From Mesostigma viride (taxonomy: Eukaryota; Streptophyta; Mesostigmatophyceae; Mesostigmatales; Mesostigmataceae): a stretch of 64,000 nt of DNA. Positions 21,838 to 33,668 of this stretch are shown piece after piece (positions within the stretch are counted from its first letter, which is position 1; every line of letters starts with the position of its first letter). The notes below the pieces were generated by a model that had not been told where the DNA came from, made no database searches, and saw only the letters and a program-made list of their open reading frames with translations. The translations under genes and the position numbers were made by a program. The stretch spans positions 475,301 through 539,300 of the forward strand of contig RPFO01000111.1 in the NCBI GenBank assembly GCA_009746045.1, given 5' to 3'.

Positions 21838-21906
21838 GGGGGGAGGTGGCTCAATTGATGGAGGTGGTAAGCCCCTGCACCGATTGGCTAGTCGGTCGAA
21901 TCCCAC
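21838..21906 (+). repeat. tRNA-like segment (degenerate)
   Basis: Contains tggctcaattgatgg (A-box-like), a possible long variable arm cga-ttggctag-tcg, and ggtcgaatccc (B-box-like). Stems are incomplete. It may be the head of a tRNA-derived SINE. Confidence 0.3.
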
Positions 21907-22183
21907 CAGATGACGTAACTCTCACTGCGTAATGGGAAGCTAATTGGTGGTGGCATAGTCATGGGATGCGTAGGTCTACTTCATGATTACCCGCTATCTT
22001 ACTTTGTTTTTATCGTGGTCCTCTCTACTGCTGCAAGGGGCTCCCTACCTGTTGGGGGCGGGGGGGGCGGGTTATCTTTGTTAGTTACGCCGTCTCTCAG
22101 TGGCGTTACGTCCGTTCGATATGGACTTGCCTACAGAGGGTGGTACTGACGTGTTGATCGGGAGTTCCGGTTGAGCCTGTGAT

Positions 22184-24141
22184 TCGGGGTTCTTTGAACG
22201 GAGTTTCTTCTATACGTGAATGCGGGAACAAGAGGCCGCTGGATGAGCGGCTTATATGTCGTAGTGTTTTCTCGTAGCTGTTTGGCTAGAGCTTTTGTGA
22301 TTAGTAGATGCAGTATAGTGCATGGTTGAAAAATGAATTAAATAAAATGTGCGTTCCGCGCTTGGGTTGATTATACCCGGGCGGAACGGGGCGTGAGGTG
22401 CAGTGCCCCTGAAAAGAACAACCTACGCATTATTTAATACTAGCCGTGCAGATTCGGGATATTCTACCCCCGGTCTGTACGGTTAGCGTCTTACTAGCAT
22501 CACTGAACATAAGGGTTTCATGACGTCAGTTAGCTAGGGATAAGGGAGGTTTTGCGACTAAAAGCCGCTCTGGCTGGTTTTGTCGGCCTCTTTCTTTGCT
22601 CGTTGTCGTTGCGGCGGCAGCCGCAGCTATGGGTGCTGCGGAGCAAAATCCCAAAAGCACTGGTCGCACCGGCCACTTGGCCAGTGGTGAGACTTCCAGT
22701 TGTTAACCGGCCAGGCGTAGTTCCTCGCCCGGTTAACTAAAAGAAAAGAAAATGATTACCTCCGGTCCGCACCTTTTCCCCAGCTTGGGGTCTTTGGTGG
22801 GCCGGGTGCCGTGACAGGTGCTCAACTGTCGCTTGGTCGGCCCAGTGCGCGAGCTGGTGCTCCGTACCTGGGGATGCTTGCACCCCGGGTTGGAGCCGGA
22901 TGGCTGGCACTGGCGACCCGTGTCTCGGTCCGCGGCCTGAGGCTTTTTCTTCGGAAATTGCTGCTGGCCAGCAAACTTTGCAATTGCCTTCCGCCGAGGG
23001 GGGGTGGTTGGGGCTGGGGACGGCGATGGGAAAAGCGCTTAAGCTAGAAATTTTTTCCCCACGCATAGAAACCTCGGGGGGAATGCGGTCTTGGCTGAAC
23101 GGACTCTCGTTCAGCCAGGTGCCTGGGGCTGTGGCCTCGGGCATCCGGGCTGGCGGGGCCTGGGCTAGGTCCACGTTTTTTCTCGAAGCACCCCGGGTCT
23201 ATGGGGAGACGGCCATAGCGGTACCGACTCGGGGCCCCGAGAGGGGTCATGATAGGCTCGCCGTGCGCAATCGCAGTGCAAATGCGCTGGGCCTTTTTGG
23301 GCCTGGCCTTGCATCCACAGCCGCCGGGCACACGCCTCCCGATGTGGGGGGGCTCCCGTTTTGCGGCAGGGCGGTCACTTGTGACAACGAGCAAGGTGGA
23401 GTGCGGCTTCAAGGGAAAGCCAGGGCGGGGGTGATTGGGCAACGTACTTCATGAAGGGCCTTGAACGGCGTGCCTCCGGGCATGTCAATAGTGTCACATG
23501 TATGCTTCCACTTATTGTTTTAATGAAGATGCTGGTTTTTGTGGGAGCTACGTGGGACATGAATCGGGGTTCTTTGAACGGAGTTTCTTCTATACGTGAA
23601 TGCGGGAACAAGAGGCCGCTGGATGAGCGGCTTATATGTCGTAGTGTTTTCTCGTAGCTGTTTGGCTAGAGCTTTTGTGATTAGTAGATGCAGTATAGTG
23701 CATGGTTGAAAAATGAATTAAATAAAATGTGCGTTCCGCGCTTGGGTTGATTATACCCGGGCGGAACGGGGCGTGAGGTGCAGTGCCCCTGAAAAGAACA
23801 ACCTACGCATTATTTAATACTAGCCGTGCAGATTCGGGATATTCTACCCCCGGTCTGTACGGTTAGCGTCTTACTAGCATCACTGAACATAAGGGTTTAA
23901 TGACGTCAGTTAGCTAGGGATAAGGGAGGTTTTGCGACTAAAAGCCGCTCTGGCTGGTTTTGTCGGCCTCTTTCTTTGCTCCCCACCCACCCACCCTTGT
24001 CTTGGTTGCCTCTAGGGCAACGTACTTCATGAAGGGCCTTGAACGGCGTGCCTCCGGGCATGTCAATAGTGTCACATGTATGCTTCCACTTATTGTTTTA
24101 ATGAAGATGCTGGTTTTTGTGGGAGCTACGTGGGACATGAA
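22184..24141 (+). mobile_element. Non-autonomous DIRS-like element with split direct repeats
   Basis: A1 (22184-22601) and A2 (23564-23981) are 418 bp each and differ by one base. B1 (23437-23563) and B2 (24015-24141) are 127 bp. The order A1-insert-B1-A2-B2 and the terminal tcggggttct match the DIRS element in A. The 835-bp insert has no RT or recombinase; open frames there resemble nothing recognised. The site without the element is preserved in A near 8690-8705, and no duplication was made. Confidence 0.88.
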
Positions 24142-24195
24142 ACATTATTTTTCAATTTGCGTTTCAATTTGCGGTGGTTGATGAAGCATGACTAT

Positions 24196-24693
24196 ATCGT
24201 CGCGTCGCTGCCGCAACACGATGTTTTCTGGCATCCGCGGGCTTTTGGTTCCCGCCGCACATTTGAAAGTGCTGTCCTCCGGCTTTTTGCCTTTGCACCG
24301 TGTGCAGTTCTTGGACGTTTGGAATCATGGCATGGCTAACGTGATGACTGACTAGCTAGACCTTTTCAGTGGTTTTCCATTTGCGGGTATTTCCTCGTAA
24401 ATGGTGGGAGAGCGATCGCAGCAATGGTGCTCACCACTAGACACTCCCGGCCAGTTAGGCTAGAAACACACGCCCTGATCAAGCATGCTGTTTCCGGCCC
24501 CACCGTCTAGGTCATCTAGTCGCTCCACACGTAAGCCAGCCATAATTTCAATGCACAAGGATACACATTTCCATCACCATTCATCTTCATCATCCTGAAC
24601 GACTCGAAAACGCGGAAAAGATAACGGCAGGCTCGAGCTACCATGGTCCGGATTCTCCCGATTTCTGGCCTGCGCTGGTTGTCTCTTTGATAT
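24196..24693 (+). repeat. Left pseudo-LTR of the Penelope-like element
   Basis: 498 bp, starts atcgtcgcgtcgctgcc and ends ggttgtctctttgatat. It is repeated at 28748-29245 and, truncated and inverted, at 42407-42915. Confidence 0.9.
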
Positions 24694-25628
24694 TAGATTG
24701 GTTGAATATAGTTCGTTTTCGGCTAGGAGGCGTGGCCTTTGCATGACGGGCAAGAGGATTTCAGCCGTGGGCAACCAAGCACACATGTCGTCGGGCTAGT
24801 CCGACGAGTGCGCACGTGAACCGGCACTCCCGGTCACACACGACACCATAGAGATAGTCAGCTGCACCGCCTCATGTCGGCGAAACCCATAGTTCCATCG
24901 GAATCGTTTCAGCGGCCGGCATTTCCTCTCCGCGTTTCCTCAACCTCGTTTTCAGGATCATACTCATCGTTCCTGCATTTTCCTCTTCCACGCAGGTTGT
25001 GGCTTTTTTGAAAGCCACGAATGTACCCGGGGATGGGACGCTTCGGCTGCCTCAATGCCTACACATTCAATACGATGTCCCCCTCTCACCTTCCTCCATC
25101 ATTCCGCTCACATTGCACTACGTGTCTGTGTTTTGTTCTTTTTCTTGTTCTCGTTTGTTTTGCTGTTCTTGTCCTTTTTCTTTTACTTTTACTGAGGGAG
25201 CTAGGCTGGGCTGCGCGCTGTGTGTGCTACTCTCGTGTTTTTCTGTGGGCACTTGAGAGACTAACCAAGGATCGGGCCCCCCACACGGCAATATCAGCCT
25301 TTGCTTTTGTTTACCCTCCCATATCTCTTTACAAACGCCAAAAAAACACAAAGGCAGGAGCACGGTGACTCATCTGGAACATGAAGAAGGGAAATCTTTT
25401 CGTTACAGGAAAGAGGTGTCAAGTATGACAATTGGAAGGCCCCCCCACTGGGAATCCACATGTTCCGAGTCCATTCAGCTGTGTTGTTAGCCACATCCTG
25501 CCCCGGGGAGATGCATCATGGACCACCGCTATCGCGTAACGGGTGTTACGCAGTGAATATTGACTTACCTCAATATGCTCCGCTCTGGTTCTGTTTGATG
25601 TCTTAGCTCTCAGTGCATCTGAATCATC
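24694..25628. other. 5' region of the Penelope-like element
   Basis: No recognisable protein. It contains a pyrimidine-rich tract (25080-25200) and presumably the promoter and leader of the ORF that starts at 25629. Confidence 0.5.
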
Positions 25629-28600
25629 ATGAAACACCTTATGACTTTCTGGCATGCTCTTACCCTCCACAGAATACGGCAATCCAGTGGCATTGATTAC
25701 CGGAAGTACACTGCTATTTCTCGGCAGTTCCCCTATCGTATCTCCTCACAGGCATGGCGGAAGCGTTGTCGCATCAACACGCGCCATAACCATCACTGCA
25801 AGGATGACCATACTCTACGTCGCCTCCGGCGCTTACAGCGCACGCATTTGTCGCTTACCAACTCCACTCGCCCACACCCCGTAAGCACCCATCGCGTCAT
25901 TTATGCCATTTACAACCGCAGGTACCCTCAGCGTATCTACGTTGGCCAGACGCAACGGGATGCCTGGACGCGTTTTCAGGAACATGTCCGAGCGGCACGC
26001 CGCCTTCATATTGGCCGCCCTGCCGCCAACGACGACACCCCCCTACATGGCGCCATGGCCCAATACGGGTGGTGGGATTGGCGAGTCGTCCCCTTGGAAC
26101 ATGTCCCCGGCACCTTTACCGGCGCCGCTTTTCGCAAAGCCGCAGGGCATCGGGAAACGTTTTGGAAACGAATGTTACATGCATTTCTGCCCCACGGTTT
26201 TTGCATTGAAGGCAAGAGTTTCAAAGCTCGGTCTCGCCGCCGCCCGCCTCCCCTCCGTCCCCGCCCTCTTATGTTCATCCGTGCCTGGCGTCTGAAGCAC
26301 AATCTCCACCCATATCGCCCCTATCCCCCCAGCGTCACCCCGGCCCCTCCACCTTCCACACATGTGTCCACCGATCCTTCCCTTTACTCCACCAGTCTCC
26401 GCTGCTTACGTCACATGTCTCGGCTTATGCAACGCGGCAACTTTCATGCATCCTATCTCGAAGCCTGCAGCTTGAAGAAGCTTACCAGCTTACACATTGC
26501 CGTCGGGTCGTGCTCCCCAGCTGATCTGCAAGTCCCCCGCTCCCATGCCACTAGTCTGCGAGGCCTTCTCTCACGTATCATTCGGCACCGTGTCAATGGG
26601 AATGCAGATGCACTGCGTCCGCGCCGTTTGCTGATCTCACCTTTCATTCATGCTGCGATGGATGAGCTGTGTTTGCCACACATTCTGCATTTGCCGCAAG
26701 TGCAGGCTGCGATGCCGCTCGTGGTGCGCAACACTTTCGGCACTCCCATTGCTGCCTGGCATTACTCTCCCACCTTGGGACAAATGGTTTTCAGCAACGG
26801 GAAGGTCAGCCGCGATACAACGCCCACCGAGCTGGCCACCATCTTGGCAGGGCCCTGCCCCTGCCAACAACAACGGTATTTCAAGTACCTTGATCCCACC
26901 TCACAGCACGTCATGACCGCTGACCTCAGCATCCTGCCGAGCCACACGCTTGTAGACCTTTTTGCCAAAGGCACCAAGTTTCGGCCGTGGGTCCAGCGCA
27001 CGTGTGCCAAAGAGGTGAATGCACTGCTCTCCACATCACTGCGCAAATTTTGCAATGCCATGAGCACGGACCTACAGCTTGCTCCCCTTGCCATGGAACC
27101 GTGGTTTCGCGCCGTCATTCACGAATGCAATGCACGTCTCACCAGGCTTGATTACCGTCTCCAGCAGGTCCACCGCACCACCTGGCTCAACACCACAGAT
27201 AAAGCACTTCTTGACCACTTCAAGCAGGACTTTATCATCACGTGTGTTGACAAGAGTGCCAACAACTTTGCTTTCATATGCAAGAAGCACTACCTTGCTA
27301 CTTTGCAACACGAGTTGGCGTCCAGCCCTACCTATGTTCAGCGTGCACAGTCCACCGCCAGTATCACCGCTGCTCATCGGGCTTTTCTGCACAGCCAAAA
27401 CATTTTTGCTCGGGCATTCCTTAAGCGGCAGCGACGCGCCACCACCACTACGTTCCCATATCTGTATCTCACTCTTAAGCTGCACAAAACTCCTGTTGCT
27501 TTGCGCACCATTGCTGCGTCGCATTCAGCCCCACTGATGCCTCTCTCGAAACTCATCTGCCATGCTTTGAATGCTCTTCTCCCCGAAGCCAATGCATTAT
27601 GGGTGGAGGTGCTGTCGAATGCCGGGTATGAATGCGCTGGTAGTTGGATCGTCATAGACTCAGCCCAAGTACGCCTACGCCTTGCCGCCCTTAGCCGTTC
27701 TAAGACAGCAGCAGAGAAACGTATACCTATGCCCATAGCCACCTATGATTTCACCACTCTATATACCACACTAGATTTGCACGATTTGAAAGCTCGTTTA
27801 GATAGCCTCCTTACTCGTCTGTATGCACGTAGGCCTCACGGGCGCAACCACCTGCACGTGCGTGTTTCTCAGACCAAGCCCACGGCAACGTGGCTCTCAG
27901 GGATCGCGGCAGGTGCTATCGTGCGGGATGGTTATAATTATATTATCACGAAGGCTGACCTTGTCCATTGGATCTCTTATCTTGTTGATAACACCTTCAT
28001 CTGTTTTGCGGGCAATGTATACCAACAAGCTATCGGCATCCCTATGGGCACTAACTGTGCCGGGCTCCTTGCAAACCTCTATCTATACACTTATGAGCTT
28101 GCATTCATGGAGAATCTCATTGCCTCAAACGATGATGTTCTCATCAGGCGTTTTATCCATACATGTCGATACATTGATGATGTCATCGCTTTCGACAACC
28201 CTGATTTCGCAACCCATTTGTATATCACCGCTGGTCTGCCTGGCATCTACCCGCAAGCGTCCCTCACATTAAAGCTCACGTCGGAGGATACTCATTGCAA
28301 TTACCTCGATCTTAACATTACCCATAACAAGAAGGGCTGGCGTACGGCTATCTATGATAAGCGCAAGGATCCTAAATACCAGCAAATTCCTTTTATTCGT
28401 TACCCCGATATTCACAGTCTCCTTTCCCACACAGCAAAATATGGTGTTGTTCTTTCTCAGTTACATCGTTTTTCCCGTCTTTGTTCTTATCGTGTTGATT
28501 TCATCACGACTCTTGTTGAACTCTTGCAGCGTTTATTGGTCAAAGACTATGACCGAGCCATTATGCTCCGTCAAGTCCGATGTTTTTTGCAACGTCACCC

Positions 28601-28685
28601 ACATCTGTTCGGTGCTGCCCCTTGGCACAAGCTCTACAAACAGGTCGTGGACCGGCTGGATCGCATAGTATCTCCGCACATCTGA
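25629..28685 (+). CDS. Penelope-like reverse transcriptase with N-terminal GIY-YIG endonuclease
   Basis: 1018 residues in one open frame. Residues 90-175 form the GIY-YIG fold: VIYAIYNRR, then RIYVGQT, the catalytic Arg in WTRFQEHV, and a Glu in GHRETFWKRM. The RT follows: ITCVDKSANNFAFICKKHY, LTLKLHKTPVALRTI, TYDFTTLYTTLDL with the first Asp, QAIGIPMGTNCAGLLANLYL, then RYIDDVIAFD near residue 848, and NYLDLNIT. The end is the thumb-like region. Such proteins reverse transcribe at nicked DNA ends. All key residues are present and there is no internal stop, so this copy may be functional. The ATG at 25629 is the first in frame; the true start could lie slightly downstream. Confidence 0.92.
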   Translation: MKHLMTFWHALTLHRIRQSSGIDYRKYTAISRQFPYRISSQAWRKRCRINTRHNHHCKDDHTLRRLRRLQRTHLSLTNSTRPHPVSTHRVIYAIYNRRYPQRIYVGQTQRDAWTRFQEHVRAARRLHIGRPAANDDTPLHGAMAQYGWWDWRVVPLEHVPGTFTGAAFRKAAGHRETFWKRMLHAFLPHGFCIEGKSFKARSRRRPPPLRPRPLMFIRAWRLKHNLHPYRPYPPSVTPAPPPSTHVSTDPSLYSTSLRCLRHMSRLMQRGNFHASYLEACSLKKLTSLHIAVGSCSPADLQVPRSHATSLRGLLSRIIRHRVNGNADALRPRRLLISPFIHAAMDELCLPHILHLPQVQAAMPLVVRNTFGTPIAAWHYSPTLGQMVFSNGKVSRDTTPTELATILAGPCPCQQQRYFKYLDPTSQHVMTADLSILPSHTLVDLFAKGTKFRPWVQRTCAKEVNALLSTSLRKFCNAMSTDLQLAPLAMEPWFRAVIHECNARLTRLDYRLQQVHRTTWLNTTDKALLDHFKQDFIITCVDKSANNFAFICKKHYLATLQHELASSPTYVQRAQSTASITAAHRAFLHSQNIFARAFLKRQRRATTTTFPYLYLTLKLHKTPVALRTIAASHSAPLMPLSKLICHALNALLPEANALWVEVLSNAGYECAGSWIVIDSAQVRLRLAALSRSKTAAEKRIPMPIATYDFTTLYTTLDLHDLKARLDSLLTRLYARRPHGRNHLHVRVSQTKPTATWLSGIAAGAIVRDGYNYIITKADLVHWISYLVDNTFICFAGNVYQQAIGIPMGTNCAGLLANLYLYTYELAFMENLIASNDDVLIRRFIHTCRYIDDVIAFDNPDFATHLYITAGLPGIYPQASLTLKLTSEDTHCNYLDLNITHNKKGWRTAIYDKRKDPKYQQIPFIRYPDIHSLLSHTAKYGVVLSQLHRFSRLCSYRVDFITTLVELLQRLLVKDYDRAIMLRQVRCFLQRHPHLFGAAPWHKLYKQVVDRLDRIVSPHI

Positions 28686-28747
28686 ACCCTGTGATGCCAG
28701 ATCTCCTTTGCGGCCGTTCCGAGCTTGGCACTGGATTCGTTGTCCAC

Positions 28748-29245
28748 ATCGTCGCGTCGCTGCCGCAACACGATGTTTTCTGGCATCCGCGGGCTTTTGG
28801 TTCCCGCCGCACATTTGAAAGTGCTGTCCTCCGGCTTTTTGCCTTTGCACCGTGTGCAGTTCTTGGACGTTTGGAATCATGGCATGGCTAACGTGATGAC
28901 TGACTAGCTAGACCTTTTCAGTGGTTTTCCATTTGCGGGTATTTCCTCGTAAATGGTGGGAGAGCGATCGCAGCAATGGTGCTCACCACTAGACACTCCC
29001 GGCCAGTTAGGCTAGAAACACACGCCCTGATCAAGCATGCTGTTTCCGGCCCCACCGTCTAGGTCATCTAGTCGCTCCACACGTAAGCCAGCCATAATTT
29101 CAATGCACAAGGATACACATTTCCATCACCATTCATCTTCATCATCCTGAACGACTCGAAAACGCGGAAAAGATAACGGCAGGCTCGAGCTACCATGGTC
29201 CGGATTCTCCCGATTTCTGGCCTGCGCTGGTTGTCTCTTTGATAT
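28748..29245 (+). repeat. Right pseudo-LTR of the Penelope-like element
   Basis: Direct copy of 24196-24693. It begins 62 bp after the stop codon of the RT ORF. Confidence 0.9.
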
Positions 29246-30300
29246 GGTTGTCTCCTTGATATGCTGTATAGTTTTCGGAAGACACCGACGCACGGCTGAC
29301 ACGCATGGTTGACACTATACGTACCAACTTGATTATTTGGGTGGTTATGCCCTTTCATACGGCTTCACGATGCATGGCTTTACATTTCCCTTCCTTATTT
29401 AAGTGAATGACATGGGGAGACATGCTGTAGGACTTGGTGCACTTTGCCTGAGCAAGGTGTGACAATTAATTCACCGCTATAAATGTGAATGGACCAAGTT
29501 CGTCGAAACGGGGAAATAACGTTACTTGATACTAGATTTAGGGAGGTCCTGTGTTCGTAACTTGCTGGTAGCTACTGTGGTTTCTCATTTTCGGTGTTGT
29601 CCGTGGAATCTCATATTTGGGCAGCTAGCCCCATGCACGTTGAGCGCTTACTGACAACAATACAAGATTTAGACGCGTAGGGGGGCAAGAATCAATTGTG
29701 CGTCGGCACGGTAGCTTGCATCATTCACGATTTGTGCGTTTTAATCGAAGGGCATCTACTTAGTTCGGCAGAGCAACGGGGGTTGTTTAGTTAGTAGTTA
29801 GTTAGTACTTACTTAGTTAAAATAGTTAGTCAGTTAGTTAGCTAGTGAGCTAGTTAGAACTTGATAGGTAGGTCAGGTAGGTAGGTAATTAATTAATTAA
29901 TTAATTAATTAATTAGACTCGTGCTCCCGTTGGGGAGTCACGGAGCCCGAACTGCCTTTCATCCCTTTGTTTGCACAACAGGAAGGAAGGTCAGAGACCC
30001 CCTTTCTCCTTCATGCTAGAGGCATGCCACAGCTGCGTGACTCCCAAACGGGAGCACGAGTCTAATTAATTAATTAATTAATGCCACAGCTGCAATCGGA
30101 CACGCTAAACGATCCTGCAAGATCTGTGGGTGCAATGAGACCCATGTGAGCTTATCATAACAAGGAGCGTGGGCAAGTAATGTGAGCATAGCCAAGACGT
30201 AGCATCATTGGATGTACAAGGAAATATTTAATAGCTCTATCTTGATGTGCGTGTAGGAATAACTGCATGGAGGAATAACGGCGAACATGTGAAGGAACAA
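29246..30300 (+). other. Core of element C, right part
   Basis: Colinear, inverted, with A 7606-8640. It includes a LINE 3' UTR (29893-30215) whose own sequence is interrupted by the 46-bp micro-insertion at 30037-30082. No gene is recognised. Confidence 0.75.
30037..30082 (+). mobile_element. 46-bp LINE micro-insertion in C
   Basis: Hairpin ctcccaaacgggag and (aatt)n tail between the 11-bp duplications gccacagctgc (30026-30036 and 30083-30093). Confidence 0.88.
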
Positions 30301-30454
30301 GTATCCCACAACCAGGAACGTGCATCCCACAAGCAGGAACGAGTATCCCACAAGCAGGAACGTGTTTCCCACCACCAGGAACAAGTATCCCACAACCAGG
30401 AACGACTATCCCACAACTAGGAACGTGTATCCCACAACCAGGAACAAGTATCCT

Positions 30455-30835
30455 CTGCCGGCAGTGCCACCCCATGCAAGACCCCACAAGCCGTCCTTGC
30501 ATAAAGGGGACATGCAGGCATCACAAGGAGTGGTAACTGCCGGCAGTGCCACCCCATGCAAGAACACACAAGCCGGGGACATGCAGTCATCACAAGGAGT
30601 GGTGACTGCCGGCAGTGCCACGCCATGCAAGACCCCACAAGCCGTCCTTGCGTCAAGGGGACATGCAGTCATCACAAGGAGTGGTAACTGCCGGCAGTGC
30701 CACCCCATGCAAGAACACACAAGCCGGGGACATGCAGTCATCACAAGGAGTGGTAACTGCCGGCAGTGCTACCCCATGCCAGAACCCACAAGCCATCCAT
30801 GCAATCATCACAGGGAGTGGTAACTGCCGGCAGTG
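30455..30835. repeat. Minisatellite 3 in C
   Basis: About six units with ctgccggcag, inverted relative to 6113-7440. Confidence 0.93.
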
Positions 30836-30839
30836 CGTG

Positions 30840-31590
30840 GCCCTAATTCCCACAACCCCTCTGCTAACGTTAGTGCCCAGCCCCCTCTGCTAACGTTAGT
30901 GCCCCCCCCTCCTTTGCTAACATTAGTTCCCACACCCCTCTGCTAACGTTAGTGCCCGTGCCCCTTTACTAACGTTAGTGCCCATCCCCCTCTGCTAACG
31001 TTAGTGCCCGTGCCCCTTTACTAACGTTAGTGCCCAGCCCCCTCTGCTAACGTTAGTGCCCCCCCTCCTTTGCTAACATTAGTTCCCACACCCCTCTGCT
31101 AACGTAAGTGCCCTCCCCCCCCTGCTATCGTTAATGCCCACCCCCCTTCACTAACTTTATTCCCACACCCCCTCTGTTAACGTTAGTGCCCGCGCCCCTT
31201 TACTAACGTTAGTGCTCGTGCCCCTCTGCTAACGTTAGTGCCTGTGCCCCTTTACTAACGTTAGTGCCCAGCCCCCTCTGCTAACGTTAGTGCCCGTGCC
31301 CCTTTACTAACGTTAGTGCCCGTGCCCCTCTGCTAACGTTAGTGCCCGTGCCCCTTTACTAACGTTAGTGCCCAGCCCCCTCTGCTATCGTTAGTGCCCG
31401 TGCCCCTTTACTAACGATAGTGCCCAGCCCCCTCTGCTAACGTTAGTGCCCGTGCCCCTTTACTAACGTTAGTGCCCAGCCCCCTCTGCTAACGTTAGTG
31501 CCCGTGCCCCTTCACTAACGTTAGTGCCCGTGCCCCTCTGCTAACGTTATTCCCGAGCCCCCTCTGCTATCGCTAATTCCCGTGCCCCTT
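30840..31590. repeat. Minisatellite 2, right array of C
   Basis: About 28 units of 26 bp with taacgtta. The first ten vary in spacer composition, the later ones are regular. Confidence 0.95.
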
Positions 31591-31599
31591 TATATTTGG

Positions 31600-33668
31600 A
31601 CCAGGAACACATCCCACAACTAGGCTCGACTATCCCACAACTAGGAACGTGCATCCCACAACCAGGAACGTGTATCCTACAACCAGGAACGTGTATCCCA
31701 CAACCAGGAACGTGTTTCCCACAACCAGGAACAAGTATCCTACAACCAGGAACGTGTTTCCCACAACCAGGAACGTGTTTCCCACAACCAGGAACGTGTA
31801 TCCCACAACCAGGAACGTGTTTCCCACAACCAGCAACGTGTTTCCCACAACCAGGAACGTGTTTCCCACAACCAGGAACAAGTATCCTACAAGCAAGAAC
31901 GTGTTTCCCACCACCAGCAACGTGTTTCCCACAACCAGGAACGTGTTTCCCACAACCAGGAACGTGTTTCCCACAACCAAGAACAAGTATCCCACAACCA
32001 GGAACGTGTTTCCCACAACCAGGAACAAGTATCCTACAACCAGGAACGTGTTTCCCACAACCAGGAACGTGTTTCCCACAACCAGGAACGTGTATCCCAC
32101 AACCAGGAACGTGTTTCCCACAACCAGCAACGTGTTTCCCACAACCAGGAACGTGTTTCCCACAACCAGGAACAAGTATCCTACAAGCAAGAACGTGTTT
32201 CCCACCACCAGCAACGTGTTTCCCACAACCAGGAACGTGTTTCCCACAACCAGGAACGTGTTTCCCACAACCAAGAACAAGTATCCCACAACCAGGAACG
32301 ACTATCCCACAACCAGGAACGAGTATCCTACAACCAGGAACGTGTTTCCCACAACCAGCAACGTGTTTCCTACAACCAGGAACGTGTTTCCCACAACCAG
32401 GAACGTGTTTCCCACCACCAGGAACGTGTATCCCACAACCAGGAACGTGTTTCCCACAACCAGGAACGTGTATCCCACAACCAGGAACGTGTATCCCACA
32501 ACCAGGAACGTGTATCCCACAACCAGGAACGTGTATCCCACAACTAGGAACGTGTTTCCCACCACCAGGAACGTGTTTCCCACAACCAGGAACAAGTTTC
32601 CCACAACCAGGAACGTGTTTCCCACAACCAGGAACGTGTATCCCACAACCAGGAACAAGTTTCCCACAACCAGGAACACATCCCACAACCAGGAACAAGT
32701 ATCCTACAACCAGGAACAAGTATCCTACAACCAGGAATGTGTTTCCCACAACCAGGAATGTGTTTCCCACAACCAGGAATGTGTTTCCCACAACCAGGAA
32801 CGTGTATCCTACAACCAGGAACACATCCCACAACCAGGAACGTGTTTCCCACAACCAGGAACGTGTTTCCCACCACCAGGAACGTGTTTCCCACAACCAG
32901 GAACGTGTATCCTACAACCAGGAACGTGTTTCCCACAACCAGGAACGTGTATCCCACAACCATGAACGTGTTTCCCACAACCAGGAACAAGTATCCCACA
33001 ACCAGGAACGTGTTTCCCACAACCAGGAACGTGTTTCCCACAACCAGGAACGTGTTTCCCGCAACCAGGAACGTGTTTCCCACAACCAGGAACAAGTATC
33101 CTACAACCAGGAACGTGTTTCCCACAACCAGGAACGTGTTTCCCACAACCAGGAACGTGTTTCCCACAACCAGGAACGTGTTTCCCACAACCAGGAACGT
33201 GTATCCTACAACCAGGAACGTGTTTCCCACAACCAGGAACGTGTATCCTACAACTAGGAACGTGTTTCCCACCACCAGGAACAAGTATCCCACAACCAGG
33301 AACGTGTTTCCCACAACCAGGAACGTGCATCCCACAACCAGGAACACATCCCACAACCAGGAACAAGTATCCTACAACCAGGAACACATCCCACAACCAG
33401 GAACGTGCATCCCACAACCAGGAACGTGTATCTCACAACCAGGAACAAGTATCCCACAACCAGGAACACATCCCACAACCAGGAACGACTATCCCACAAC
33501 CAGGAACGTGCATCCCACAACAAGGAACAAGTATCCCACAACCAGGAACACATCCCACAACCAGGAACGACTATCCCACAACCAGGAACGTGCATCCCAC
33601 AACCAGGAACAAGTATCCCACAACAAGGAACACATCCCACAACCAGGAACGTGTATCCCACAACCAGT
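31600..33668. repeat. Minisatellite 1, right array of C
   Basis: About 100 units (cccacaaccaggaacgtgtt), the largest array of the window. Two stretches of about 300 bp near 31740-32290 are near-duplicates of each other, showing expansion by block duplication. Confidence 0.95.

Larger units (their letters stand above)
24196..29245 (+). mobile_element. Penelope-like element, Chlamys type
   Basis: Two 498-bp direct repeats (24196-24693 and 28748-29245) flank one long ORF. The ORF has an N-terminal GIY-YIG domain and a Penelope-type RT. That permuted order is known for Chlamys elements of green algae and Naiad elements of animals. The unoccupied site is seen, inverted, in A near 8640-8660. Target duplication is at most the ambiguous atat. 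Confidence 0.9.

Noticed and set aside
22900-23454. 184-codon ORF in the non-autonomous DIRS element as a gene
   Set aside because: No similarity to gag, RT or recombinase is visible and frames overlap in GC-rich DNA.
28748-29245. Hammerhead ribozyme in the Penelope pseudo-LTR
   Set aside because: Such ribozymes are known in Penelope-like elements, but only ctgaacga ... cgaaaac was found, with one extra base in the core; not enough for a call.
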